Positions 26,636-34,921 of a stretch of DNA of 64,000 nucleotides are shown here, piece by piece. Both the position numbers and the translations under genes were made by a program. Position 1 is the first letter of the stretch, and each line of letters begins with the position of its first letter. The notes beneath the pieces were generated by a model that was given only the letters and a program-made list of their open reading frames with translations, made no database searches and had not been told where the DNA came from. Origin of the DNA: Aquimarina longa SW024 (lineage in GTDB: Bacteria > Bacteroidota > Bacteroidia > Flavobacteriales > Flavobacteriaceae); assembly GCF_001401755.1 (NCBI RefSeq), contig NZ_KQ474105.1, forward strand, positions 62,634 to 126,633, given 5' to 3'.

Positions 26636-27609
26636 TTATTTCTCGGATTTTAGTAATTTTTCAACTAGCAAAGTCAATTTTTCAATTTCTTTTTCTTGCT
26701 TTTCTATTTTCGAATTCTGTTTTTTTAGTTGTAAGATTTCTTTTTGTTGTTGGATTGTATATAATGTTAGTTCCTCTATTTTTTAAGAAGATTCATATCC
26801 ATTTGAGCTAAAAATACTCCATTTTGTTCAAAATCTTTTGCTGATGGAATTTCAGGAAGGTGACTATTTTTAAGGATGAATTTTTCTACTTCTTCAATAC
26901 TTTTTAAATCATAATCTTTTTTAAAAACATAATCAGGAGCAGGAACACTTAGATCAATTTTTACTTCTTCGGCATGTATTTGTCCCTTAACAGATAGTTT
27001 CATATCTGGATTTGTTGTGCCAATTCCTACATTATCATTTTTGATAGATAAAACTTCTATGTCATTTTTAACTCTACTTTGTTGTATTATTCCTAATCTA
27101 ATCCCACTGGCATCACCTAAAGTTTTAAATAAAAATGAATGTGATTTGTTTTCATCAACACTAGCTTCATTAGCGTTTCCTAATTTGATTCCGTTTTCAT
27201 TAGCCGAGTTGTAATATTTATCTATGCTGAGGTCAAGCTTTTCAGCAGGGTTTGTTGTGCCAATTCTTATATTATCATTTTTAATAGATAAGACTTCTAT
27301 ATCATCTTTAACTCTACTTTGTTGAATTATCCCTAATCTAATTCCATTAGCATCACCTAAGGTTTTGAATAAAAATGAATGTGAAGCATTATTATTAACA
27401 CTAGCTTCGTTTGAGTTTCCTAGCTTAATTCCATTTTCATTAGCAGAGTTATAATATTTATGAACACTAAGGTCAAGTTTTTCAGATGGGTTAGAGGTTC
27501 CAATACCAACATGGTCAGTGGTTGTTAAACTCTTTCCAACATCACTCCATTGAGCGTTTAATGTAAGGGTTAATCAGGAAATAGATAATACCGTAATTGA
27601 TTTTTTCAT
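26636..27609 (-). pseudogene. Broken repeat-bearing exported protein (paralogue of the gene at 36078-37031)
   Basis: Reading leftward from the ATG at 27609, the frame starts MKKSITVLSIS and then meets a TGA at 27574-27576, inside the signal peptide. It continues LTLTLNAQWSDVGKSL as a perfect signal-peptide end. The frame stays open through two 80-residue repeats and a C-terminal domain to MDMNLLKK, then stops. One extra A in the A6 run near 26779-26784 would restore IEELTLYTIQQQKEI, which is also in the intact paralogue, and a coiled coil to the stop at 26636-26638. Two lesions, a nonsense codon and a -1 frameshift, make this a pseudogene unless one is a sequence error. The promoter motif upstream is intact. 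Confidence 0.8.
27011..27490 (-). repeat. Two tandem 240-base coding repeats
   Basis: Units 27011-27250 and 27251-27490 are near-identical. Each encodes 80 residues with the core KYYNSANENGIKLGN and HSFLFKTLGDA. They lie inside the broken surface-protein gene and look like a recent duplication. Confidence 0.85.
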
Positions 27610-27633
27610 GTTTATAAAATTTGGATTTACAAA

Positions 27634-27661
27634 TATATGTCTTAACATGGCATAATGTTAC
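27634..27661 (-). promoter_or_regulatory. ECF-type promoter motif, copy 1
   Basis: On the minus strand, GTAAC (27661-27657), 16 bases, ACATATA (27640-27634), ending 25 bases before the ATG of the broken surface-protein gene. The spacing is identical in three other minus-strand copies. Confidence 0.6.
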
Positions 27662-27760
27662 CCCTATTATCGAAAAATATTAAAATACGATACACATACA
27701 AATCAATACGATCTACCGATTTTTATAATTAACTATTTGTATTTCGAGTACAAATCTAAA

Positions 27761-27979
27761 TCAGGTTGTTAATACGTTGATATAAAAACCATGTACCCGA
27801 ATCAATTTAATGATTTCTTCTTCTGTAAGATGAGAAACAGCTTCGATTCTAAGTACATTATCAATATCTTCAAGATCTATTGACCATCTTAAAATTCCAG
27901 AATGTTTATCGAGTATAGGTGTTACATCTTTCACTTTTTGTTTTGATTTAATATCGGTTCGAAATATTAGGAGCTCCAT
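27761..27979 (-). CDS. Small conserved protein, HMA-like fold without metal cysteines
   Basis: This is a 72-residue cytoplasmic protein. The pattern ELLIFRTDI (strand), helix, GILRWSIDLED (strand), VLRIEAV (strand), LTEEEIIKLIRVHGF (helix) suggests a ferredoxin-like fold as in heavy-metal-associated domains, but there is no CxxC. Small proteins of this look are common in Flavobacteriaceae; I know no proven function. It is the third gene behind an ECF sigma factor and a two-helix membrane protein, so it may take part in sigma control. Confidence 0.6.
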   Translation of the reverse strand: MELLIFRTDIKSKQKVKDVTPILDKHSGILRWSIDLEDIDNVLRIEAVSHLTEEEIIKLIRVHGFYINVLTT

Positions 27980-28012
27980 AGTAAAAAATTAAAAAAAGAA
28001 TAAGATTTCATA

Positions 28013-28441
28013 TTATTCTGATTCGGTATCCGAATCTGATTTGTTCTCTTCAGTTTTGTTAGATTGTAGTCGTTCGAGGTATTGTGCGTATAATTCATCA
28101 CCTTCTTCTTTCCAAAATTTATCATAGTGTTTCCATTTCGAAAAATCGCTTTTAGAATCATTCTTACATTTAGATTCATCGCTTTTAGATGATTTTTTAC
28201 TGCTACTACTGCCACCACAACCTCCTAGTAAAATTTTAAACAATATAAATATACCAACTGCCTGCCAGTACGTAATTGTGGTTAATCCAAAAATATCGGG
28301 CATTAACCAATTCCATAACCACATAATTATGAAGCCAAATAAAATGACTAATCCAGTTATGGCTATGGCTCCAAAGATGATTATTCCTACAATTTCTATT
28401 GGAGATCTTTTTCTCATTTTATGGGTGAAAAAATTCATCAT
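28013..28441 (-). CDS. Two-helix membrane protein in the sigma-factor operon, possible anti-sigma partner
   Basis: In this 142-residue protein two hydrophobic helices lie at about residues 15-45 and 55-75, the second followed by GGCGGSSSSKKSSKSDES, then a charged soluble tail with FSKWKHYDKFWKEEGDELYAQYLERL. It starts 6 bases after the sigma-factor stop. Position and topology suggest an anti-sigma-like membrane partner, but no zinc-binding anti-sigma motif is seen, so this is inference. An 83-residue frame across its 3' half (27967-28218) is an overlap artefact. Confidence 0.65.
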   Translation of the reverse strand: MMNFFTHKMRKRSPIEIVGIIIFGAIAITGLVILFGFIIMWLWNWLMPDIFGLTTITYWQAVGIFILFKILLGGCGGSSSSKKSSKSDESKCKNDSKSDFSKWKHYDKFWKEEGDELYAQYLERLQSNKTEENKSDSDTESE

Positions 28442-28447
28442 GATGTA

Positions 28448-28990
28448 TTAATTTTTATGTTTTATAAGTTCTAACTCTAATTTTTTGTATAATATTCCTA
28501 TTGCCCGATGTCTTCTAGACATTAATGTTCCTTCTGGGATTCCAGTTTCTTTAGAAATTTCTTTATAGGAGTATCCTTCAAAGTCTACAGCTATAATAAT
28601 ATCTCTATACCACGGTTTTAATTGCTGAATACATTTTTTTAAAACAGGGATCATTTTTTCTGAGGTATTGTAATCTGATGCTTGATGTAACATTTCTGCT
28701 AAGCCCAGATATTCATCGTTAGTATCTATGGGTTCCGTTTGTTTGGTTGTTCGCATCACATCAATGATCCTGTTTTTGATAGACCTGTATACAAAACCAG
28801 CTACATTATTTATGGGTGCATATCTGTCGGCTCCAGTGAACAGCTTTAAGGCAACGTCCTGAATAATATCTTCTGCATTTCGATGGGCGGCAGTGTCTCT
28901 TATTTTGGTATTTACATATATCTTCAATGATTGATATTCTCTACCAAAAAAGTCCTTAAGTTTTTTACTGTTTTCTGATTCCGAATTCAT
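28448..28990 (-). CDS. ECF-type RNA polymerase sigma factor
   Basis: This 180-residue sigma-70 family protein has region 2 (about 15-85, with AEDIIQDVALKLF and GFVYRSIKNRIIDVMR) and region 4 (about 115-175, with LKPWYRDIIIAVDFEGYSYKEISKETGIPEGTLMSRRHRA). That is the minimal ECF layout. It leads an operon with a membrane protein and an HMA-like small protein. Four nearby genes share an unusual promoter motif that this sigma factor could read. Its own upstream region lacks that motif, so it is not simply autoregulated by it. Confidence 0.9.
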   Translation of the reverse strand: MNSESENSKKLKDFFGREYQSLKIYVNTKIRDTAAHRNAEDIIQDVALKLFTGADRYAPINNVAGFVYRSIKNRIIDVMRTTKQTEPIDTNDEYLGLAEMLHQASDYNTSEKMIPVLKKCIQQLKPWYRDIIIAVDFEGYSYKEISKETGIPEGTLMSRRHRAIGILYKKLELELIKHKN

Positions 28991-29204
28991 CTAAACCTTT
29001 TATAACGGGTCTTTGATTAAAAAGACGATACTTTTTTAATCTATTGCATTTTTTTTGCTTTTATTTTAAAAAAAATAAAGATAGTCTAGGTTTGTTAGTA
29101 ATGATGAGGAGTAACAGTGATATTGATTTTTTTGAGAGGAGATTCTTTTTTAATGCACCTCCTAGATTACTGGAGAATTTGTTTTTATAAAACGGATCTG
29201 ATTT

Positions 29205-29996
29205 TTAATTTGCCGTATAATAGAAAAAATTAGCATTTATTCTTTTGTAACTCATGATTTCAAATAAATTATTATCTGTTTCCATGTATCCATCAAGAGT
29301 GTAGAAATAGCCATATGAATTATCTGTAAAACCATCAATGAGAAAAAATATTCCTTTGTTAGATTTATATGCAGAATAAATGTTTAATTGAGAAAGCAGA
29401 CTTAAAATCTCATTTTGTTGAGTTGAAAATTTCGTATTCTTTAATCGTATAATTTTATTAGATAAAGGAAAAGGAGAATCTTTGGGTATTCTATAACTCC
29501 AATAGGTGTTATTTTCTTTATAAATATTATCAATTCTTTTTATTAGACTTTGGTTAAGGAAAATTTTATTTGAAGATTCAAGTGTTTTTTTTGATAATTC
29601 TTTAAATTTTAGAATATTGTGGTTGACGAAGTTTGAATACTTATTTACATTTAATATACCTTCATTCAAAAAATCATTAGGTTTACGAGATGCTTCTTTT
29701 GTAGTTAGATGATATTTTTTGGCAAGACTTCCCCAAATAAAATTTGGAATCGTACTTGCAGAATGAATAGTATCTATTGCCCATACTTTATTACTTTTTA
29801 ATGGTCTAATATCCCATTTTGAAAACGGTTTGCTATAGAATATAAATTGGTCTAATGAAATAGAATCTTTTTCAGTTTTTTTCTTTAAATATTCAAATAC
29901 TTCAATACCATATTTTTTAGATTTGTAAGAGTAATTCTGCCCAAATACCAAATGAGAAGCAGATATCAATAATATGATTATAAAATTATTTATCAT
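29205..29996 (-). CDS. Exported hypothetical protein, 263 residues
   Basis: A signal peptide is clear (ends HLVFGQ), so the protein is periplasmic or surface-exposed. I recognise no family. The body is rich in Asn, Lys, Tyr and Ser, with no cysteines after the signal and no repeats. The segment KGIFFLIDGFTDNSYGYFYT near the C-terminus looks like beta strands. It lies alone on the minus strand in the accessory region; about 210 non-coding bases separate it from the sigma-factor operon. Confidence 0.55.
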   Translation of the reverse strand: MINNFIIILLISASHLVFGQNYSYKSKKYGIEVFEYLKKKTEKDSISLDQFIFYSKPFSKWDIRPLKSNKVWAIDTIHSASTIPNFIWGSLAKKYHLTTKEASRKPNDFLNEGILNVNKYSNFVNHNILKFKELSKKTLESSNKIFLNQSLIKRIDNIYKENNTYWSYRIPKDSPFPLSNKIIRLKNTKFSTQQNEILSLLSQLNIYSAYKSNKGIFFLIDGFTDNSYGYFYTLDGYMETDNNLFEIMSYKRINANFFYYTAN

Positions 29997-30100
29997 TTAT
30001 ATGTAGTCTGATTTATTTACTGTAAGTTGATATAAGTCTAGAGATATAATAGTGAAATGTTATTCTATGTTTGAGTAGATTATAAAACTACGTATTTGAT

Positions 30101-30697
30101 TCAATTTTTACTAAATGGGACTATATTTGATTTATAAGATTCGTTTAGATCTTTAATTAACAAATTTAATCTCTCTAAATCAATAATTTCTAATAAAAGT
30201 AAATGATGAAACATTGAATATTGGTAGTCATAACTCAAATTAGGATTAACTTTATTAAATCGTTTGCTCAAATAATCATTTCTATGATTGAACAATTTTT
30301 GAATAAATGTTTTCATTTCTTTTCTCGTTGGAGCATTTTTATAAAATTCTATTCCTTCACAATCGTAACATTTAAGAACGGTTGAACTGGTTTTAAAGTT
30401 AATGATCCCAACAACTCCACCTAAAAGAAATGTTAAAATCACTCCATATATTTTCCCCAAATTATCAACATTATACATTTTTATAACTAAAAACGAGAAC
30501 ACTATTAAAACAAATAATACTATAATAAGTAAGTAATGAATAGGGTTAAACTTTAATGAAACAAATTCGTCAGAAATATTTTCAAATGGAATTATTCGGT
30601 TGCTTGTTCCAAATGAACTTTTTTCAGACACTTTTAATCCACTAGGCATGATAAGAAAAACTCGCTTTTCTCCTCGATAATTCTGTTCTAATCTCAA
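30101..30697 (-). CDS. Hypothetical membrane protein under the ECF-type promoter motif
   Basis: This protein of about 198 residues has two adjacent membrane helices (about residues 52-72 and 80-98). A cytoplasmic tail follows with KCYDCEGIEFYKNAPT and a helical C-terminus. No family is recognised. The start is uncertain: the TTG at 30697 fits the spacing from the promoter motif (about 30 bases, as for the other copies), while the first ATG is at 30649. Confidence 0.55.
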   Translation of the reverse strand: MRLEQNYRGEKRVFLIMPSGLKVSEKSSFGTSNRIIPFENISDEFVSLKFNPIHYLLIIVLFVLIVFSFLVIKMYNVDNLGKIYGVILTFLLGGVVGIINFKTSSTVLKCYDCEGIEFYKNAPTRKEMKTFIQKLFNHRNDYLSKRFNKVNPNLSYDYQYSMFHHLLLLEIIDLERLNLLIKDLNESYKSNIVPFSKN

Positions 30698-30726
30698 AAT
30701 TTAAATTTTATTTTTTACATCATAAG

Positions 30727-30754
30727 TATATGTCACAATAGTGTAAAATGTTAC
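30727..30754 (-). promoter_or_regulatory. ECF-type promoter motif, copy 2
   Basis: GTAAC (30754-30750), 16 bases, ACATATA (30733-30727) on the minus strand, 30 bases before the TTG start of the membrane protein gene. Confidence 0.6.
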
Positions 30755-30787
30755 CTGATAATTGAATATTATTGAAAGCCGTACATT

Positions 30788-31321
30788 TTATTCTTTTGCC
30801 CCCTTAGTCTTATATTTTTTAAATAGATATTTATCTGGTATCGGTGAGTCTTTGGTTTCATTGGTAAACATAGTACTTGCAATCCACCATCTGTTTTTGG
30901 AGTATACTAATTGATAGCTGTTGATTCCTCTCTTTTCATAAGTACCCGTTAGGTTTTTACAATAATAACTCTGAAATACGTTTGCTATTCCGTTAAACTC
31001 ATTTATTGTTAATCCAATAGCATATTCTTCAAATCCATTTTTGGCATATAGAGGTCCTACATTTCTTACAAATTCTTCTAAGCTCATTACGCGTACTTTA
31101 CTTTTGCCATCTTTTGTTTTTCCTATTGATATTTTTTGAGCTCTTGGTAAAAACAAGTTCCTATAAGCATCCCAATTTCTTTTTTCTCCTATGTCTCCAG
31201 ATATCAATGCTATCATTTTACTAGTGATACCTTCTATGGATTGTACAGATAATGTGTCTATTTGTCCTGATATATTTGATTGAATTCCAATTATGAACAG
31301 TAATAGTATTATATTTTTCAT
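30788..31321 (-). CDS. Exported NTF2-like (SnoaL-type) protein
   Basis: This is a 177-residue precursor starting at the ATG at 31321, chosen because the following residues form a signal peptide (KNIILLLFIIGIQSNISGQ). An in-frame upstream start would bury it. The mature part resembles small NTF2-fold proteins of Bacteroidota: a helix-rich first half with KRNWDAYRNLFLPRAQ, then FVRNVGPLYAKNGFEEYAIG and a strand-rich second half. There is no catalytic site to name. It is divergent from the methyltransferase gene to its right. Confidence 0.6.
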   Translation of the reverse strand: MKNIILLLFIIGIQSNISGQIDTLSVQSIEGITSKMIALISGDIGEKRNWDAYRNLFLPRAQKISIGKTKDGKSKVRVMSLEEFVRNVGPLYAKNGFEEYAIGLTINEFNGIANVFQSYYCKNLTGTYEKRGINSYQLVYSKNRWWIASTMFTNETKDSPIPDKYLFKKYKTKGAKE

Positions 31322-31593
31322 GTTTATTTGTTTTTTGATGATGTTTCTTTTCTTGTAATCTATTCTATATTGTTTTTTTAGTTCTGGTTGAGACAATGAC
31401 TAAGGTAAAAAATAATTAGATGATCTCTAATACTCGAATACTATCTATATATTCAATTAGTTTTATTTATAATTTGTACGTTTGTTTAAGCATTATATAG
31501 ATCAATAGCCTGTTTATGAAGAAGGAAAATAATGAGACTAAAAAAATAAAAAAGCCTTGATCCACTAAAGATGCTATGGAGTAGATTTATGAA

Positions 31594-32184
31594 ATGAAAC
31601 TTTGGGGAGGTAACAAATTTGATTTTTATTCGGGTATAGGATCGTATCGTTCTGATATCATACACCCATATATAGATGTTGTGACATCATTTTTGATATC
31701 GTTTAAAAATCCGCTAACGGTATGTGATTTGGGTTGTGGAGATTTTAATGTAAGAAAAGAATTCGTAAAACATACTAAGAACTATATCGCAGTAGATATC
31801 GTAGCAGATCTTATAACCTATAATAAAGAAAAATTTAAGGAAGAAAATTTAGAATTCCATTGTTTGGATATTGCTGTAGATGATTTACCTTCTGGAGATT
31901 GTGTTCTATTAAGGCAAGTGCTACAGCATTTATCAAATGCAGAAGTACAAAGCATAGTGAATAAGTTAAGTGATTTTAAATATGTTATTGTAACAGAACA
32001 TATCCCTGAAGGGGATTTTATACCCAATAATGATATTATTTCTGGACAAGGAATTAGACTAAAAAAAGAAAGTGGTGTACACTTATCAGCTCTTCCGTTT
32101 AATTTTAAGGTAAAAGAAGAAAAACGATTATTGTCTGTTGTTTTAGATAATGGTAAAGGATGTTATAGCAACTACATTTTATAA
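31594..32184 (+). CDS. Class I SAM-dependent methyltransferase, N-terminus probably eroded
   Basis: The 196 residues contain the SAM-binding loop VCDLGCGDFNVRKEF, the acidic end of the second strand (VDIVADLI) and the motif LLRQVLQHLSNAEV, so the fold is complete from this ATG. Homologues I recall have about 20 more residues before KLWGG. In the same frame upstream, an ATG at 31516 starts MKKENNETKKIKKP, then TGA (31558-31560), then STKDAME, TAG (31582-31584), then IYEMKLWGG. That looks like an old N-terminus with two nonsense mutations, and a shortened protein may still be made. The substrate is unknown. Confidence 0.7.
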   Translation: MKLWGGNKFDFYSGIGSYRSDIIHPYIDVVTSFLISFKNPLTVCDLGCGDFNVRKEFVKHTKNYIAVDIVADLITYNKEKFKEENLEFHCLDIAVDDLPSGDCVLLRQVLQHLSNAEVQSIVNKLSDFKYVIVTEHIPEGDFIPNNDIISGQGIRLKKESGVHLSALPFNFKVKEEKRLLSVVLDNGKGCYSNYIL

Positions 32185-32188
32185 CGTA

Positions 32189-32228
32189 TTTTAAACTATA
32201 CTTATGTTGATGTTTTAGTAGTTTAAAA
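32189..32228. terminator. Hairpin between convergent genes
   Basis: A perfect 10-base inverted repeat (TTTTAAACTA at 32189-32198, TAGTTTAAAA at 32219-32228) with a 20-base loop, between the methyltransferase and acetyltransferase stops. Confidence 0.5.
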
Positions 32229-32245
32229 ATAATAAAAAAGACGTG

Positions 32246-32791
32246 TTATCTGTTGTTTTTTGATGCTACCCACTCCGATTTACTAATTGTATACCAGTTG
32301 TGAGGTTTCCCCTCATAATCAAAAGTTTCAATAAATTGAAGCCCTATTTTTTGTAACACTTTATTAGACGCTATATTATTTACATCTGCTGCGGCACAAA
32401 TTTTTTTTAGATTGAGTTTATCAAAACCATAAGCAAGAGATTCGATTGCTGTTTCGGTAGCTATTCCGTTTCCCCAATACTTTTTTCTGAGTCTATATCC
32501 CAGATCATAGTAACTCATGTCTTCTCTCAGTTTTTGCTCATATTTTAACCCTGTCCAACCCATAAAGTCATTCGTTTTTTTATCAATAACTGCCCAACGA
32601 CCGATTCCGTTTTCCAGATATTGATTTCGAATAAAATTGATTACTTCTTCGGCTTCTTGGATTGTTTTTATAGGGTGTTTACCTAAATACTCATGAACTT
32701 CTGGATCAGAATCCAAGTCAAAGATTCCTTGTGCATCAAAGTTCTCTAAATCTCTGATAATTAATCGTTCTGTTTCTATATGAATTTTCAT
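32246..32791 (-). CDS. GNAT-family N-acetyltransferase (RimJ/RimL type)
   Basis: This 181-residue acetyl-CoA-dependent transferase starts TERLIIRDLENFDAQGIFDL, typical of the RimJ/RimL group. The acetyl-CoA loop region is GYRLRKKYWGNGIATETAIESLAYGF, followed by the NNIASNKVLQKIGL motif. Length is normal. Ribosomal-protein acetylation is only one possibility for this group; the substrate is unknown. It is preceded 12 bases away by a lipoprotein gene on the same strand. Confidence 0.85.
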   Translation of the reverse strand: MKIHIETERLIIRDLENFDAQGIFDLDSDPEVHEYLGKHPIKTIQEAEEVINFIRNQYLENGIGRWAVIDKKTNDFMGWTGLKYEQKLREDMSYYDLGYRLRKKYWGNGIATETAIESLAYGFDKLNLKKICAAADVNNIASNKVLQKIGLQFIETFDYEGKPHNWYTISKSEWVASKNNR

Positions 32792-32803
32792 GTTTTGTAT
32801 CGT

Positions 32804-33217
32804 TTACTCTTGAATTGAATAGGCGTCTATTCTGTATCCTGTTGCATTTTGTCCCTCAGGATCTCCTATTACGATACCATAAAATATAGAGCTTTCAATG
32901 AGCACGTTTTTATTGTTGTATACAGAAAGATCCAGCTTTTCATTTTTACTTATTACTGGTATTGCAACATCATCAGCTATTAGTATTTCCCAATCCCAAA
33001 ACATATGTCCAGCTCCTTTACCTTGTTTGTTTGGAGTAAACGCTCTAAGTTTTCCTTTTACAGTGGCGTGCTTATTTTTGTTTTTTTCAAGACAATCAAA
33101 GTTATCACAAGTAATATGGCTTTTATTTTTCATTTCTGTAGTTGCTTGTGTTTTTTGTCCACACGAAAAATTGATTAGTAGTATCAAAAGCAGTAAGATG
33201 TTGAATATGCTATTCAT
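32804..33217 (-). CDS. Lipoprotein, hypothetical
   Basis: This 137-residue precursor has a clear lipobox (LINFSCGQ). The mature part has two close cysteines (THITCDNFDCLEKN-like region) and an OB-fold-like stretch with HATVKGKLRAF and YNNKNVLIESSIFYG. Such short lipoproteins with a KVKGxL pattern are frequent in Bacteroidota, and no role is known to me. It is followed 12 bases on by the acetyltransferase. Confidence 0.55.
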   Translation of the reverse strand: MNSIFNILLLLILLINFSCGQKTQATTEMKNKSHITCDNFDCLEKNKNKHATVKGKLRAFTPNKQGKGAGHMFWDWEILIADDVAIPVISKNEKLDLSVYNNKNVLIESSIFYGIVIGDPEGQNATGYRIDAYSIQE

Positions 33218-33320
33218 GTTTTTTTAGTATTTGAAAATATTTTTGAAAAATTACTTATAGTATTTGATACTAAACTTTGTTGTGATATACAAAATACAAT
33301 GTTTTTAGCAGTTTTACATT

Positions 33321-33986
33321 TCAATAAGTATATAAATCGAGTTCATCAAAATCTTTAATTTCAGATAATTTTAGAAGTTTATTTATAGTTAATTCTTTCC
33401 AGGTTTCTTTAAAGATTTCATCTCCACTTTCCTCGGTATTTTCGTTAGTGTTTTCTATGATCAATTCTTTTTTGGTTAAAAAATTAATACTTATTTCTCT
33501 ATTCACTATTGGGCCATGATTAGCGCTAGCATCAAAACCGATAAGTTCAAAATCAGAATTCTGAAACCTGAATGTGTATTTCCAATAGCCGTATCTTCCG
33601 TGAGCATAATGAATATAAAGCTTATTTTTCTCAATAGCTATGGATAACTGAGGAGGGTAGTAAATACCTCCATTTTCATTTTCAGAAGAAAAACAACTGT
33701 AGTTTTTAGAAGCTAATGCATAATGATCTTTTTTATTGAATAAAACAATGATACCTCTTCTGTTTCTATCTAATTCTCCTCGGTATTCGTCTATTACGAA
33801 ATTGTTCTTGTCTGTTCCTTTAGTAATTATAATACAATCTTCTAAGCCGTCTTTATTTAGATCGCCATAAATTTTTTGAAAAACGACATATCCTTCAGGT
33901 AAAAAGTTATCTGGATTTTTATTTTGGGCTATACAGCTATTGTTTACCAAAACTATGAAAAATGCTACAAGTACATGTTTTTTCAT
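33321..33986 (-). CDS. Exported protein with an EF-hand-like GDLNKDGLED motif
   Basis: This is a 221-residue exported protein (signal ending SCIAQ). Early in the mature part, YGDLNKDGLEDCIIITKG is an FG-GAP/dockerin-like calcium loop, followed by beta strands. The middle contains LYIHYAHGRYGYWKYTFRF. Proteins with this layout occur often in Bacteroidota genomes and have no assigned role. The C-terminal region is acidic. Confidence 0.55.
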   Translation of the reverse strand: MKKHVLVAFFIVLVNNSCIAQNKNPDNFLPEGYVVFQKIYGDLNKDGLEDCIIITKGTDKNNFVIDEYRGELDRNRRGIIVLFNKKDHYALASKNYSCFSSENENGGIYYPPQLSIAIEKNKLYIHYAHGRYGYWKYTFRFQNSDFELIGFDASANHGPIVNREISINFLTKKELIIENTNENTEESGDEIFKETWKELTINKLLKLSEIKDFDELDLYTY

Positions 33987-34097
33987 ATTGTTATTCTAAA
34001 ATTAAGTGGATTCTCTTTTTTTGATGTCTTGAATCTTAACTATAATAATAGGTTATTGTTAATTTATGTTGTTAGCTTGAATCAATTTTATCAATGG

Positions 34098-34811
34098 TTA
34101 TTTTATTTTTCGCCCTTTAATTCCGCTAGCACAACCATAAAAATAGGTTATATATTCTACTTCAAAATTAGGTCGTTCAAAAATTCGATGTACATTCTTT
34201 GCATTTACAAATTGTTGTGTATAAATTCCTAACATTTTATAAGTTTCTGGGCTTCCTAAGAACATCTTTCCTAAAATTGGGATGATATTTTTTAAGTAAA
34301 GCATATAAAACGGTCTTATAAATTTACTTTTTGGTACAGAAACATCTATAAGCGAAAATTTTCCATTTGGTTTTAAAATTCGGTCAATTTCATTAGCCAA
34401 ATCACTAAGTTGTTTATTATTGAATGTCTTTAATCCAAATCCTGAAATAATATAGTCTGCCGTTTGATTTTTTATAGAATTGTCAAAGACATTTTCTTTT
34501 AACACTTCAATTGTCGCGTTTTTAAATTTCAATTTATTTTTCTCTGCACGATGTATCATTTCAGTAGAAAAATCAAGGCTGATTAGTGTAAAATTTTGGT
34601 CACTCTTTTTAAGAATATGTTTCCAACATTCGCCCATACCAGTCATTAGATCAACAACTGTTTTACCTTTTTCAATGTTAATTTCCTCAACGCATTGGCG
34701 TCTCCATCTTTCGCTAAACCCAAATGATGTTATATAATTTACTTTGGCATACGAATTACTCATCTTATCAAATAGTTTTTCGACAAATTTTGGTTCGTAG
34801 ATTTCGTTCAT
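34098..34811 (-). CDS. UbiE-like class I methyltransferase
   Basis: This 237-residue SAM-dependent methyltransferase resembles the ubiquinone/menaquinone UbiE group. FVEKLFDKMSNSYAKVNYITSFG at the start and VVDLMTGMGECW (SAM loop) are diagnostic. ISLDFSTEMIHRA, ADYIISGFGLKTF and the post-motif RILKPNGKFSLIDVSVP complete the fold. Compared with true UbiE the C-terminal part is divergent and the genome should have its own menG elsewhere, so this is more likely a secondary methyltransferase. The gene is solitary in the accessory region. Confidence 0.75.
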   Translation of the reverse strand: MNEIYEPKFVEKLFDKMSNSYAKVNYITSFGFSERWRRQCVEEINIEKGKTVVDLMTGMGECWKHILKKSDQNFTLISLDFSTEMIHRAEKNKLKFKNATIEVLKENVFDNSIKNQTADYIISGFGLKTFNNKQLSDLANEIDRILKPNGKFSLIDVSVPKSKFIRPFYMLYLKNIIPILGKMFLGSPETYKMLGIYTQQFVNAKNVHRIFERPNFEVEYITYFYGCASGIKGRKIK

Positions 34812-34921
34812 CTGTACGTATTTGTAATGTTAATACGATTTTAACTTTGAAATAACACTAATAAATTGCTTCTCTTTATTTATTATTATTGGTTAGAGTA
34901 ACAGTTTGTATTTGCAATTGG

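Noticed and set aside
27011..27490. Long direct repeats as a mobile or CRISPR feature
   Set aside because: Both units are in frame and encode repeated protein segments, with a period of exactly 240 bases.
27967..28218. 83-residue minus-strand frame
   Set aside because: It overlaps the 142-residue membrane protein gene in another frame, lacks any recognisable pattern, and sits where the membrane gene fits the sigma operon.
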